From a gamma proteobacterium symbiont of Lucinoma myriamae (GTDB lineage: Bacteria; Pseudomonadota; Gammaproteobacteria; GRL18): a DNA stretch of 5,503 bases. Both the position numbers and the translations under genes were made by a program. The stretch is taken from NCBI GenBank assembly GCA_025655635.1, contig JAHXIM010000501.1:1-5503 (forward strand), in the 5' to 3' direction. Shown one piece after another: positions 1 through 5,503 of this stretch (its first letter is position 1; each line of letters begins with the position of its first letter). The notes under the pieces were generated by a model. It did not search any database and had not been told where the DNA came from. It saw only the letters and a program-made list of their open reading frames with translations.

Positions 1-262
1 TATTGTAACATTTCTGGTCTTTATGGTCACTCAAAAACAGGGATAAATCCTTATATTTCAAATAGATAATGTATTTTTCAGGGCTGACTAACTATGTCTT
101 CCAAGTATTTATAATATGGCTTAATAATATAAAGACTTCAATATGTTTCTTTAATTTAATGGTGATTAAGACTAATAATGATGCGATTTTAAAGATATAG
201 TGAATGACTGGTCGCCAATCAGCTATGGAAGCAATTTTAGGATAGAGTATATCTATAAAGAG
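1..262. other. AT-rich intergenic stretch with no supported gene
   Basis: All frames are broken by stops here, and no tRNA-like or rRNA-like segment is visible. A plus-strand frame open from the left edge ends at a stop near base 46 and would add about 14 mostly hydrophobic residues. That is too short to call the end of a gene. The stretch lies downstream of purB, so it should hold that gene's 3' untranslated region. The only dyad of note is a short imperfect one at 205-221 (7-bp arms with one mismatch, 3-base loop), and it lacks a following U-tract on the purB strand. No other structure was found. Confidence 0.6.
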
Positions 263-1630
263 TTAAATATTTTTGGCCTGATCAACAGCATTGCCTATAT
301 AAGTTGCTGGTGTTAACTTTTGCAGTTCCTGTTTGGCTTCTTCAGGCATATCCAGTGTAGCAACAAATTCTTTTAAGGTTTCAGCAGTGATGGACTGACC
401 ACGAGTCAGCTCTTTTAGTTTTTCATAAGGCTTCTCGATACCATAACGACGCATGACAGTCTGAATGGGCTCGGCCAGAACTTCCCAGGTATTATCCAGA
501 TCACTTGCCAGTGCATCATTATTGATTTGTAATTTACTGATGCCGCGCATGGTTGATGAATAGGCAATCATTGAGTGAGCAATACCGACACCCAGATTTC
601 TTAATACTGTGGAATCAGTTAAATCACGCTGCCAGCGGGAAATGGGCAGCTTGCTGCTCAGATGGTTCATTAAGGCATTGGCAATGCCCAGATTACCTTC
701 TGAGTTTTCAAAATCAATGGGATTCACTTTATGAGGCATAGTGGAAGAACCCACTTCACCGGCAATGGTCTTTTGCTTGAAATAACCCAGAGAAATATAG
801 CTCCAGATGTCACGGTTAAAATCGATTAAAATGGTATTAAAACGAGCCAGAGTATCAAAATATTCGGCAATATAATCATGCGGTTCAATCTGAATGGTAT
901 AAGGGTTAAAATCAATGCCCAGACTTTCGACAAAGTTCTGTGCAATTTCAGCCCAGTCTAATTCAGGATAAGCACTTAAATGGGCATTGTAGTTACCCAC
1001 AGCACCATTGATCTTACCCATGATCTGCACGGCTTTTAGTTGTTTAAACTGACGTTCCAGACGATAGGCGATATTAGCCATTTCTTTACCCATTGTGGAG
1101 GGTGAAGCAGGCTGCCCATGAGTACGGCATAACATCGGGGTTTCAGCAAAATCGTGGGCTAAAGCAGTGATACCGTCGATGACTTCACGCAGCTGAGGCA
1201 GGATCACATTGCTTCTGGCGGTATTAAGCATCAGAGCATGAGATAGATTATTGATATCTTCAGAAGTACAGGCAAAATGAATGAATTCATTGATCGCCAT
1301 TAATTCTTCATTATCTTTTATTTTATCTTTAAGAAAATATTCAACAGCCTTAACATCATGGTTTGTGGTGCGTTCAATGGTTTTAACCTGTTCGGCATCT
1401 TCAGCAGAGAAGTTGTCAACAATACTATCTAATAAACTGCTGGCGGGTTCAGATAAGGCAGGAACCTCTTCTATATCAGAATGAGCGGCAAGCATTTGTA
1501 ACCAGCGTACTTCAACCAGTACTCTGTGACGTATTAAGCCAAATTCACTAAAAATTGGACGAAGATTGGATGTTTTACTGCCATAACGGCCATCAATTGG
1601 TGAAACTGCGCTTAAACTATTTAAATCCAT
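263..1630 (-). CDS. purB: Adenylosuccinate lyase PurB
   Basis: PurB is a cytosolic homotetramer of the fumarase/aspartase superfamily. It cleaves fumarate from SAICAR to give AICAR in purine synthesis, and from adenylosuccinate to give AMP. The protein matches E. coli PurB along its whole length: 455 residues here against 456, beginning MDLNSLSAVSPIDGRYG. Visible motifs, numbered from this Met, are TTNHD (88-92), TSED (122-125), RTHGQ (169-173) with the catalytic acid at His171, and the superfamily signature loop GSSTMPHKVNP with the catalytic Ser at 295. Both residue numbers agree with E. coli. The frame is open 15 bases further, to an ATG at 1645 (adding MGSFR), but the family start is the Met at 1630. 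A weak GGGG Shine-Dalgarno (1640-1643) lies 9 bases before that Met, and nothing similar precedes the outer ATG. The gene is divergent from acnB and intact. The family assignment is essentially certain; the start is likely. Confidence 0.97.
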   Translation of the reverse strand: MDLNSLSAVSPIDGRYGSKTSNLRPIFSEFGLIRHRVLVEVRWLQMLAAHSDIEEVPALSEPASSLLDSIVDNFSAEDAEQVKTIERTTNHDVKAVEYFLKDKIKDNEELMAINEFIHFACTSEDINNLSHALMLNTARSNVILPQLREVIDGITALAHDFAETPMLCRTHGQPASPSTMGKEMANIAYRLERQFKQLKAVQIMGKINGAVGNYNAHLSAYPELDWAEIAQNFVESLGIDFNPYTIQIEPHDYIAEYFDTLARFNTILIDFNRDIWSYISLGYFKQKTIAGEVGSSTMPHKVNPIDFENSEGNLGIANALMNHLSSKLPISRWQRDLTDSTVLRNLGVGIAHSMIAYSSTMRGISKLQINNDALASDLDNTWEVLAEPIQTVMRRYGIEKPYEKLKELTRGQSITAETLKEFVATLDMPEEAKQELQKLTPATYIGNAVDQAKNI

Positions 1631-1687
1631 TCTAAAGGACCCCATTTTAACGTTTATAGATAATTTATTGATTATAAAGATGCTGGA

Positions 1688-1715
1688 ATTATAACTGATG
1701 GCATCAATATGGGAA
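1688..1715 (-). promoter_or_regulatory. Candidate sigma70 promoter for purB
   Basis: On the minus strand a perfect TATAAT (1688-1693) is preceded, with 16-base spacing, by TTCCCA (1710-1715), which matches 4 of 6 bases of the -35 consensus. Transcription would start near 1681, about 50 bases before the purB Met codon. A second minus-strand TATAAT at 1671-1676 is closer to the gene but has no recognisable -35. In such AT-rich DNA perfect -10 matches occur by chance, so the element is inferred from position and motif only. Confidence 0.4.
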
Positions 1716-1748
1716 AGAAAATGCTCAGATAGACACTGATATTTAATC

Positions 1749-1754
1749 TATAAT
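1749..1754 (+). promoter_or_regulatory. Candidate -10 box for acnB
   Basis: A perfect TATAAT lies 87 bases before the acnB ATG. No good -35 sits at 16-18 bases. The best upstream match, TAGACA at 1730-1735, is only 13 bases away, which is too close for a standard sigma70 promoter. If used, it would give an A-rich leader of about 80 bases. This may mean an activator-dependent promoter or a chance match. Confidence 0.3.
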
Positions 1755-1840
1755 GCAGGATAAAGTAGAGAAAAAAGCAAGAAAAACTCTGTCTGACAAT
1801 AAACCGAATCAGTCAAAAAAGTGAAAATTTAAGGAAATAT

Positions 1841-4381
1841 ATGTTAAACGAATATAAAAATCATGTGTCACAGCGTGCTGAACAAAACTTACCGCCGCTG
1901 CCGTTAGATGCACAGCAGACTAGCCAATTAATCGAATTATTGATTAAGCCTGCTGATAAAAAAGAACAAGACTATCTGCTTGATTTATTTATTAATCGTA
2001 TTCCACCGGGTGTGGATGATGCGGCTAAAGTAAAAGCTGATTTCCTCAAGTTAATTGTCACAGGTAAACAGAGCTGCTCCAGCATCAGTGCTGAAAAGGC
2101 AACAGAAATTCTCGGCACTATGGGTGGTGGTTATAATATTGAGCCATTAGCTGAACTACTTGATAATGATGCCCTGGCACCGATTGCCGTCACCGCACTG
2201 TCATCTTCTTTATTGATTGCCGATGCCTGGCACAGCATTATGGAAAAGGCAAAAAGCAATGCCTTTGCTCAACAGGTGGTTGATTCATGGGCAGCAGGGG
2301 AATGGTTTACCCGGCGGGATAAGCTCGCTGAAAGTATTACCGTCACGGTGTTAAAAGTACCTGGTGAAACCAATACCGATGACTTATCACCAGCAACTGA
2401 TGCCTGGTCCCGACCTGATATACCACTGCATGCACAAACCATGCTGGTAAGCAAAATGCCGGATGCTCTGAGTACTATTGAAGAACTCAAGAAAAAAGGT
2501 TATCCCATTGCCTATGTGGGTGATGTTGTCGGTACAGGATCATCACGAAAATCAGCCATTAATTCTGTTCTCTGGCATATGGGGGATGATATTCCTTATA
2601 TTCCAAATAAACGTCAGGGCGGGGTAGTTCTGGGTGGCAAAATTGCGCCTATTTTCTTTAATACTGCAGAAGATTCCGGTGCATTGCCGATTGAATGTGA
2701 TGTATCAAAATTGCAGACCGGTGATGTCATTACCATTAAGCCTTTTGCTGGAGAGATATGTGATGCACAGGGCAATGTTTTAAGTACTTTTAATCTTAAT
2801 CCTAATACACTGGCTGATGAAGTTCAGGCGGGCGGTCGGATCCCATTGATTATTGGTCGTGGTCTGACCGATAAAACCCGTGAATCACTGGGTCTGGAAG
2901 CAACTGATATCTTTATCCGCCCAATCGCCACTGAAGATACCAGTAAGGGCTATACTCTGGCACAAAAAATGGTTGGTAAAGCCTGCGGTGTGGAAGGCAT
3001 TCGTCCGGGCACCTATTGTGAGCCGAGAATCTCAACTGTGGGCTCTCAGGATACCACAGGTGCAATGACCAGAGATGAGTTGAAAGAACTGGCCTGTATG
3101 GGCTTTGCTTCTGATTTAGTCATGCAGAGTTTTTGTCATACAGCGGCTTATCCTAAGCCGGTAGATGTTAAGTTACAAGGGAGTTTACCCGGTTTTATGA
3201 CACAGCGTGGCGGTGTTTCTCTGCGTCCGGGTGACGGCATTATTCACTCCTGGTTAAACCGTATGTTACTGCCTGATCAGGTGGGTACCGGGGGGGATTC
3301 GCATACCCGTTTTCCTTTAGGTATTTCTTTTCCGGCAGGTTCCGGTCTGGTGGCATTTGCGGCTGCTATGGGTGTGATGCCGCTTGATATGTCGGAATCG
3401 GTTCTGGTACGCTTTAAAGGGACTCTGCAGCCCGGTATCACATTACGTGATTTAGTCAATGCCATTCCCTGGCAGGCGATTCAGGATGGTAAATTAACTG
3501 TTGATAAAGCGGGTAAAATTAATGTCTTTAATGGCCGTATACTGGAAATAGAAGGTCTGCCGGACTTAAAAGTTGAGCAGGCATTTGAATTAGCCGATGC
3601 TTCAGCAGAACGTTCTGCTAACGGCTGTTCTGTACGCTTGAATAAAGAACCTGTTATTGAGTATCTGACATCCAATGTGAGCTTGCTGAGCTGGATGATC
3701 CGAGAAGGCTATCAGGATGCTAAAACCCTACAGCGTCGTATTGATGCAATGCAGGTATGGCTGGATGATCCGCAATTATTAGAGCCGGATGCTGATGCAG
3801 ACTATGCTGACATCATTGAAATCGATTTGGATACCATAAAAGAACCTATTCTTGCCTGCCCTAATGATCCGGATGACGTCAAACTCTTATCAGAACTGAC
3901 AGGACAATCAATAGAAGAAGTCTTTATTGGTTCCTGTATGACCAATATCGGCCATTATCGTGCCGCAGCAAAAGTACTTGAATCTCATCTTGATAACGGT
4001 GGCGGTGCTATCCCCGCTCGGTTGTGGATTGCGCCACCGACAAAAATGGATGAAAAAGAACTGATTAGTGAAGGCGTTTTCAGTATTTATGGTCGTGCCG
4101 GTGCAAGAACCGAGTTGCCGGGTTGTTCCTTGTGTATGGGTAATCAGGCGAGAGTGGCTGATGAGTCTAATGTAGTGTCGACCTCCACTCGAAACTTCCC
4201 CAACCGCCTGGGCAAAGATGCCAAAGTCTTTTTAGCTTCAGCAGAACTGTCTGTTGTAGTTGCCACTCTCGGTAAACTGCCGAGTGCAGCAGAGTATCAA
4301 GAGGCTGTTAAAGCATTGGAAGATGATAAGGATGATATCTATCGTTATTTGAATTTTAATGAAATGTCTGATTATCAGTAG
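1841..4381 (+). CDS. acnB: Aconitate hydratase B (AcnB; also 2-methylisocitrate dehydratase)
   Basis: AcnB interconverts citrate and isocitrate through cis-aconitate in the TCA and glyoxylate cycles, using a [4Fe-4S] cluster. In E. coli it also hydrates 2-methylaconitate. Domain order is that of the B type: a HEAT-like helical region (about 1-155), the swivel domain moved forward (about 160-375, with TNTDDLSPA at 177-185 and GTGSSRKSA at 231-239), then the catalytic core. Core motifs are GSQDTTGAMTRDE (401-413), GTGGDSHTR (482-490), SFPAGSG (496-502) and TSTRNFPNR (781-789). Cluster cysteines are Cys699 (GSCMTNIGHYRAA) and Cys762/Cys765 (GCSLCMGNQARVAD), corresponding to E. coli C710, C769 and C772. 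The protein is 846 residues against 865 in E. coli. By recalled alignment it is about 10 shorter in the loop before AYVGDVVG, about 4 longer before ARLWIAPPT, and about 13 shorter at the C-terminus. The start follows AAGGA (1831-1835) by 5 bases. It is transcribed alone and looks intact. Confidence 0.98.
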   Translation: MLNEYKNHVSQRAEQNLPPLPLDAQQTSQLIELLIKPADKKEQDYLLDLFINRIPPGVDDAAKVKADFLKLIVTGKQSCSSISAEKATEILGTMGGGYNIEPLAELLDNDALAPIAVTALSSSLLIADAWHSIMEKAKSNAFAQQVVDSWAAGEWFTRRDKLAESITVTVLKVPGETNTDDLSPATDAWSRPDIPLHAQTMLVSKMPDALSTIEELKKKGYPIAYVGDVVGTGSSRKSAINSVLWHMGDDIPYIPNKRQGGVVLGGKIAPIFFNTAEDSGALPIECDVSKLQTGDVITIKPFAGEICDAQGNVLSTFNLNPNTLADEVQAGGRIPLIIGRGLTDKTRESLGLEATDIFIRPIATEDTSKGYTLAQKMVGKACGVEGIRPGTYCEPRISTVGSQDTTGAMTRDELKELACMGFASDLVMQSFCHTAAYPKPVDVKLQGSLPGFMTQRGGVSLRPGDGIIHSWLNRMLLPDQVGTGGDSHTRFPLGISFPAGSGLVAFAAAMGVMPLDMSESVLVRFKGTLQPGITLRDLVNAIPWQAIQDGKLTVDKAGKINVFNGRILEIEGLPDLKVEQAFELADASAERSANGCSVRLNKEPVIEYLTSNVSLLSWMIREGYQDAKTLQRRIDAMQVWLDDPQLLEPDADADYADIIEIDLDTIKEPILACPNDPDDVKLLSELTGQSIEEVFIGSCMTNIGHYRAAAKVLESHLDNGGGAIPARLWIAPPTKMDEKELISEGVFSIYGRAGARTELPGCSLCMGNQARVADESNVVSTSTRNFPNRLGKDAKVFLASAELSVVVATLGKLPSAAEYQEAVKALEDDKDDIYRYLNFNEMSDYQ

Positions 4382-4514
4382 CAGGCTTAATTTGATCTAA
4401 ATAATTGTTCCAGAATAGTGTCTCTATTATATTCAGGTACCACACAAGAACATGTTTGGAGCACTTATTTAGTGGAGTCCCAGATCAAAAGCAAAGAAAC
4501 GTCATACTATACTT
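4382..4514. other. Convergent intergenic gap between acnB and mnmD
   Basis: This 133-bp gap must contain the 3' ends of both transcripts, yet it shows no GC-rich stem followed by a U-tract on either strand. The stems present are weak. AATAG/CTATT pairs at 4414-4428 around a 5-base loop, and CACT/AGTG pairs at 4462-4474 around a 5-base loop with a possible GGA/TCC extension across an asymmetric bulge. Neither has a convincing T-run next to it. Reading the minus strand past the mnmD stop, I see no remnant of an FAD-binding MnmC1 domain. Termination here may be Rho-dependent. Confidence 0.5.
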
Positions 4515-5240
4515 TTATTCTTTTACCCCAAATAAAATCTCTCGCTTCTTACCTAATCCCGGTGCTTTAGACATCTTAAAGCCTGCTTCAATCAAGCCAC
4601 GTCGAACTATACCGGCTGAGGTAAATGTACTGATTGTTGTCCCTGTGTGACTGAGATTGGCTAAGGTTTCAAATAAATCCTGCTGCCACATATCAGGATT
4701 TTTTGCCGGTGAAAAACCATCCAGGTACCAGGCATCTATTTTCATCTCATTATTATCATTTTTACCAGCAGAGCTTAAAAGCTGTTTTAATCCTGCTGTG
4801 GCATCATCTATAAGAAGGTTTAAACAAATTTTGCCGTTGAATAATTCAAATTGAAAATGGTTTTCAATATGATCAAAACTTTCAGGATAAGATTGTAATA
4901 ATTCACTGCAGCATAAAGCGAGTTGCGGCCATGTTTTTTTAAAAGTGCAATAAACCTGTTCAAGTTGTGTTTTAGAAAGAGGGTATTTTTCTATTGCCGT
5001 ATATTCAAGTGTGCAATTCAAATGGTCAGCATGCAAAAAATGATAAGCCGTCACTAAAAAATTTAAACCGGTACCAAAACCAGTTTCACCAATTCTTAAA
5101 ATTGTAGATTCGGGTTTATTGAAGCGCCGGGGAAAACCATTTTGTTTTAAGAAAACATATTCAGTTTCCTGCAGACCGCCATCGGTAGAAAAATAAAAAT
5201 CCTGAAACTGCTCAGAAAAAGGTTCACCACTCCCCATCAA
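4515..5240 (-). CDS. mnmD: tRNA 5-(aminomethyl)uridine-34 methyltransferase MnmD (stand-alone MnmC N-terminal domain)
   Basis: This is a SAM-dependent methyltransferase of the MnmC2/DUF752 family, which makes the last step to mnm5(s2)U at the wobble position of tRNAs, downstream of MnmE-MnmG. Numbered from the TTG at 5240 (241 residues), the motifs are FYFSTDGGLQETEYVFL (15-31), the SAM-binding ETGFGTGLNFL (52-62), IEKYPLS (83-89), DAWYLDGFSPAKNPDMW (169-185) whose Asp174 should match catalytic D178 of E. coli MnmC, STFTSAGIVRRGL (204-216) and GLGKKRE (228-234). The protein stops at GVKE, where E. coli MnmC goes on into its FAD oxidase domain, so it is single-domain. The start is uncertain. 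TTG (5240) and ATG (5237) have no Shine-Dalgarno, and family-like residues continue upstream in frame with no ATG, GTG or TTG. The 5' end probably lies near 5265-5272. It is convergent with acnB. The family is certain; the exact N-terminus is not. Confidence 0.9.
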   Translation of the reverse strand: MMGSGEPFSEQFQDFYFSTDGGLQETEYVFLKQNGFPRRFNKPESTILRIGETGFGTGLNFLVTAYHFLHADHLNCTLEYTAIEKYPLSKTQLEQVYCTFKKTWPQLALCCSELLQSYPESFDHIENHFQFELFNGKICLNLLIDDATAGLKQLLSSAGKNDNNEMKIDAWYLDGFSPAKNPDMWQQDLFETLANLSHTGTTISTFTSAGIVRRGLIEAGFKMSKAPGLGKKREILFGVKE

Positions 5241-5242
5241 GC

Positions 5243-5280
5243 TTATTTTTGCTGTTTTATTAGTAATGTCATAATTCCTT
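5243..5280 (-). promoter_or_regulatory. Shine-Dalgarno and out-of-frame ATG upstream of mnmD
   Basis: On the minus strand AAGGA (5276-5280) is followed three bases later by ATG (5270-5272). That ATG opens a 9-codon frame, MTLLIKQQK, ending at TAA (5243-5245), two bases before the TTG candidate start of mnmD. The frame is offset by one base from mnmD. The same AAGGA stands 8 bases ahead of an in-frame ATT (5265-5267), which would give an N-terminus MTNKTAKISLMGSGEP. It could therefore be a leader peptide with coupled reinitiation, a non-AUG start site, or the true start of mnmD broken by a one-base deletion or sequence error in the A5 run at 5246-5250. Confidence 0.45.
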
Positions 5281-5306
5281 GAATTCAGCGTTATTTGAGT
5301 AAAACT

Positions 5307-5335
5307 ATTTTAAATAATAATTAAATAATAATTAA
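5307..5335 (-). promoter_or_regulatory. Possible mnmD promoter at the edge of the repeat array
   Basis: On the minus strand TAAAAT (5307-5312, 5 of 6 to the -10 consensus) has TTAATT (5330-5335, 3 of 6 to the -35 consensus) 17 bases upstream, inside the tandem repeat. Transcription would start near 5300, about 28 bases before the upstream ATG. The array would then occupy the -35 and UP-element positions. The match is weak, and every AT-rich repeat unit also offers TATTAT on this strand, so the exact box is uncertain. Confidence 0.25.
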
Positions 5336-5402
5336 ATAATAATTAAATAATAATTAAATAATAATTAAATAATAATTAAATAATAATTAAATAATAATTA
5401 AA
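5310..5402. repeat. Perfect 11-bp AT-only tandem repeat, about 8.5 copies
   Basis: The unit TTAAATAATAA occurs eight times without a mismatch from 5310 to 5397, followed by five more bases of the unit (TTAAA, 5398-5402). It contains no G or C. It is noncoding, because TAA occurs in every unit and 11 is not a multiple of three. It lies between the 5' end of mnmD and the possible gene at the right edge. The 11-base period is close to one turn of the DNA helix, so its short A/T tracts repeat on nearly the same face, which favours curvature and easy melting. The perfect identity suggests recent expansion by slippage. No spacer structure is present, so it is not a CRISPR. Confidence 0.95.
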
Positions 5403-5445
5403 GAGATGAGTATCTTTATCCTATAAAAATCAGTTGAAAATGGTC

Positions 5446-5451
5446 TATAAT
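5446..5451 (+). promoter_or_regulatory. Candidate -10 box for a gene at the right edge
   Basis: A perfect TATAAT stands 30 bases before the ATG at 5482. No good -35 exists at 16-18 bases; TTGAAA at 5434-5439 is only 6 bases away and cannot serve it. The position suits a short-leader promoter, but in this AT-rich background the motif alone is weak evidence. Confidence 0.3.
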
Positions 5452-5481
5452 CATAACCCATTGAAATTATAGTGAAATATC

Positions 5482-5503
5482 ATGATATTACCACCAAAAA
5501 TCA
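5482..5503 (+). CDS. Possible start of a gene truncated by the window edge
   Basis: An ATG at 5482 opens a frame reading MILPPKI to the window end, 30 bases after a TATAAT. There is no clear Shine-Dalgarno just before it. Seven residues do not allow recognition of a family, so no function is offered. It could equally be a chance ATG. If real, it would be divergent from mnmD, with the repeat array lying between the two genes. Confidence 0.25.

Noticed and set aside
2..46. Short open frame from the left edge ending in a hydrophobic stretch, possibly the tail of a membrane protein
   Set aside because: About 14 residues with no other support cannot be told from chance.
205..221. Imperfect hairpin downstream of purB as a terminator
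   Set aside because: The stem has a C-A mismatch and a 3-base loop, and no U-tract follows it on the purB strand.
1644..1659. PurR-like core AACGTTT just upstream of purB
   Set aside because: Only 8 of 16 positions fit the E. coli PurR operator, and the flanks do not match. A purine repressor of that type is not assured in this lineage.
1659..1677. GATAAT-N6-ATTAT dyad resembling a Fur box
   Set aside because: Aligned without gaps it matches only about 7 of 19 positions of the Fur consensus. It is typical of AT-rich DNA and overlaps a -10-like box.
3604..3619. Perfect 16-bp palindrome AGCAGAACGTTCTGCT inside acnB
   Set aside because: It encodes the conserved SAERSA segment of AcnB and is explained by ordinary codons, with no flanking extension of the dyad.
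3598..4250. Repeated sequence around GCTTCAGCAGAAC near 3600 and 4233
   Set aside because: Both encode short ASAE motifs in AcnB at sites conserved in the family, so this is coincidental codon similarity and not a DNA repeat.
4462..4474. Small stem-loop between acnB and mnmD as a bidirectional terminator
   Set aside because: The stem is four base pairs, with no G/C-rich extension and no adjacent T-run on either strand.
4405..4854. Plus-strand open frames (4405-4650 and 4657-4854) opposite mnmD
   Set aside because: They lie mainly antisense to the clearly conserved mnmD, have no Shine-Dalgarno and no recognisable protein features.
5434..5451. TTGAAA plus TATAAT as a complete promoter at the right edge
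   Set aside because: The two hexamers are only 6 bases apart, far below the 16-18 needed, so only the -10-like box is kept.

Overview
The window reads as ordinary chromosomal sequence from an AT-rich gammaproteobacterium. The three recognisable proteins resemble their Escherichia coli counterparts closely enough that catalytic residues can be matched by number. The low GC content, the gene order and the length differences argue against Enterobacterales. I cannot name a genus from the sequence alone.

Layout. Bases 1-262 are AT-rich and hold no supported gene. Bases 263-1630 (minus strand) are purB, adenylosuccinate lyase. A 210-bp divergent intergenic region (1631-1840) carries sigma70-like -10 boxes on both strands. 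Bases 1841-4381 (plus strand) are acnB, aconitate hydratase B. After a 133-bp convergent gap without a clear terminator comes mnmD on the minus strand (4515-5240, perhaps starting further upstream). It encodes a tRNA wobble-uridine methyltransferase that corresponds to only the N-terminal half of E. coli MnmC. Upstream of mnmD lie a misplaced Shine-Dalgarno/ATG pair (5270-5280) and a perfect AT-only tandem repeat of 11 bp (5310-5402, 8 full copies plus 5 bases). The right edge has a -10-like box and a possible gene start at 5482.

The three genes do separate housekeeping jobs: purine synthesis and fumarate release (PurB), the citrate-to-isocitrate step of the TCA cycle (AcnB), and mnm5(s2)U34 tRNA modification (MnmD). 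They do not form an operon, since neighbouring genes face away from or towards each other. I see no mobile element, CRISPR array, RNA gene, defence system or other undescribed multi-gene system.

The two things most worth a second look are both upstream of mnmD. One is the true start of the protein: homology continues upstream of any conventional start codon, and a well-placed SD+ATG sits one frame off. The other is the 11-bp AT-only repeat array, which lies where the mnmD promoter should be.
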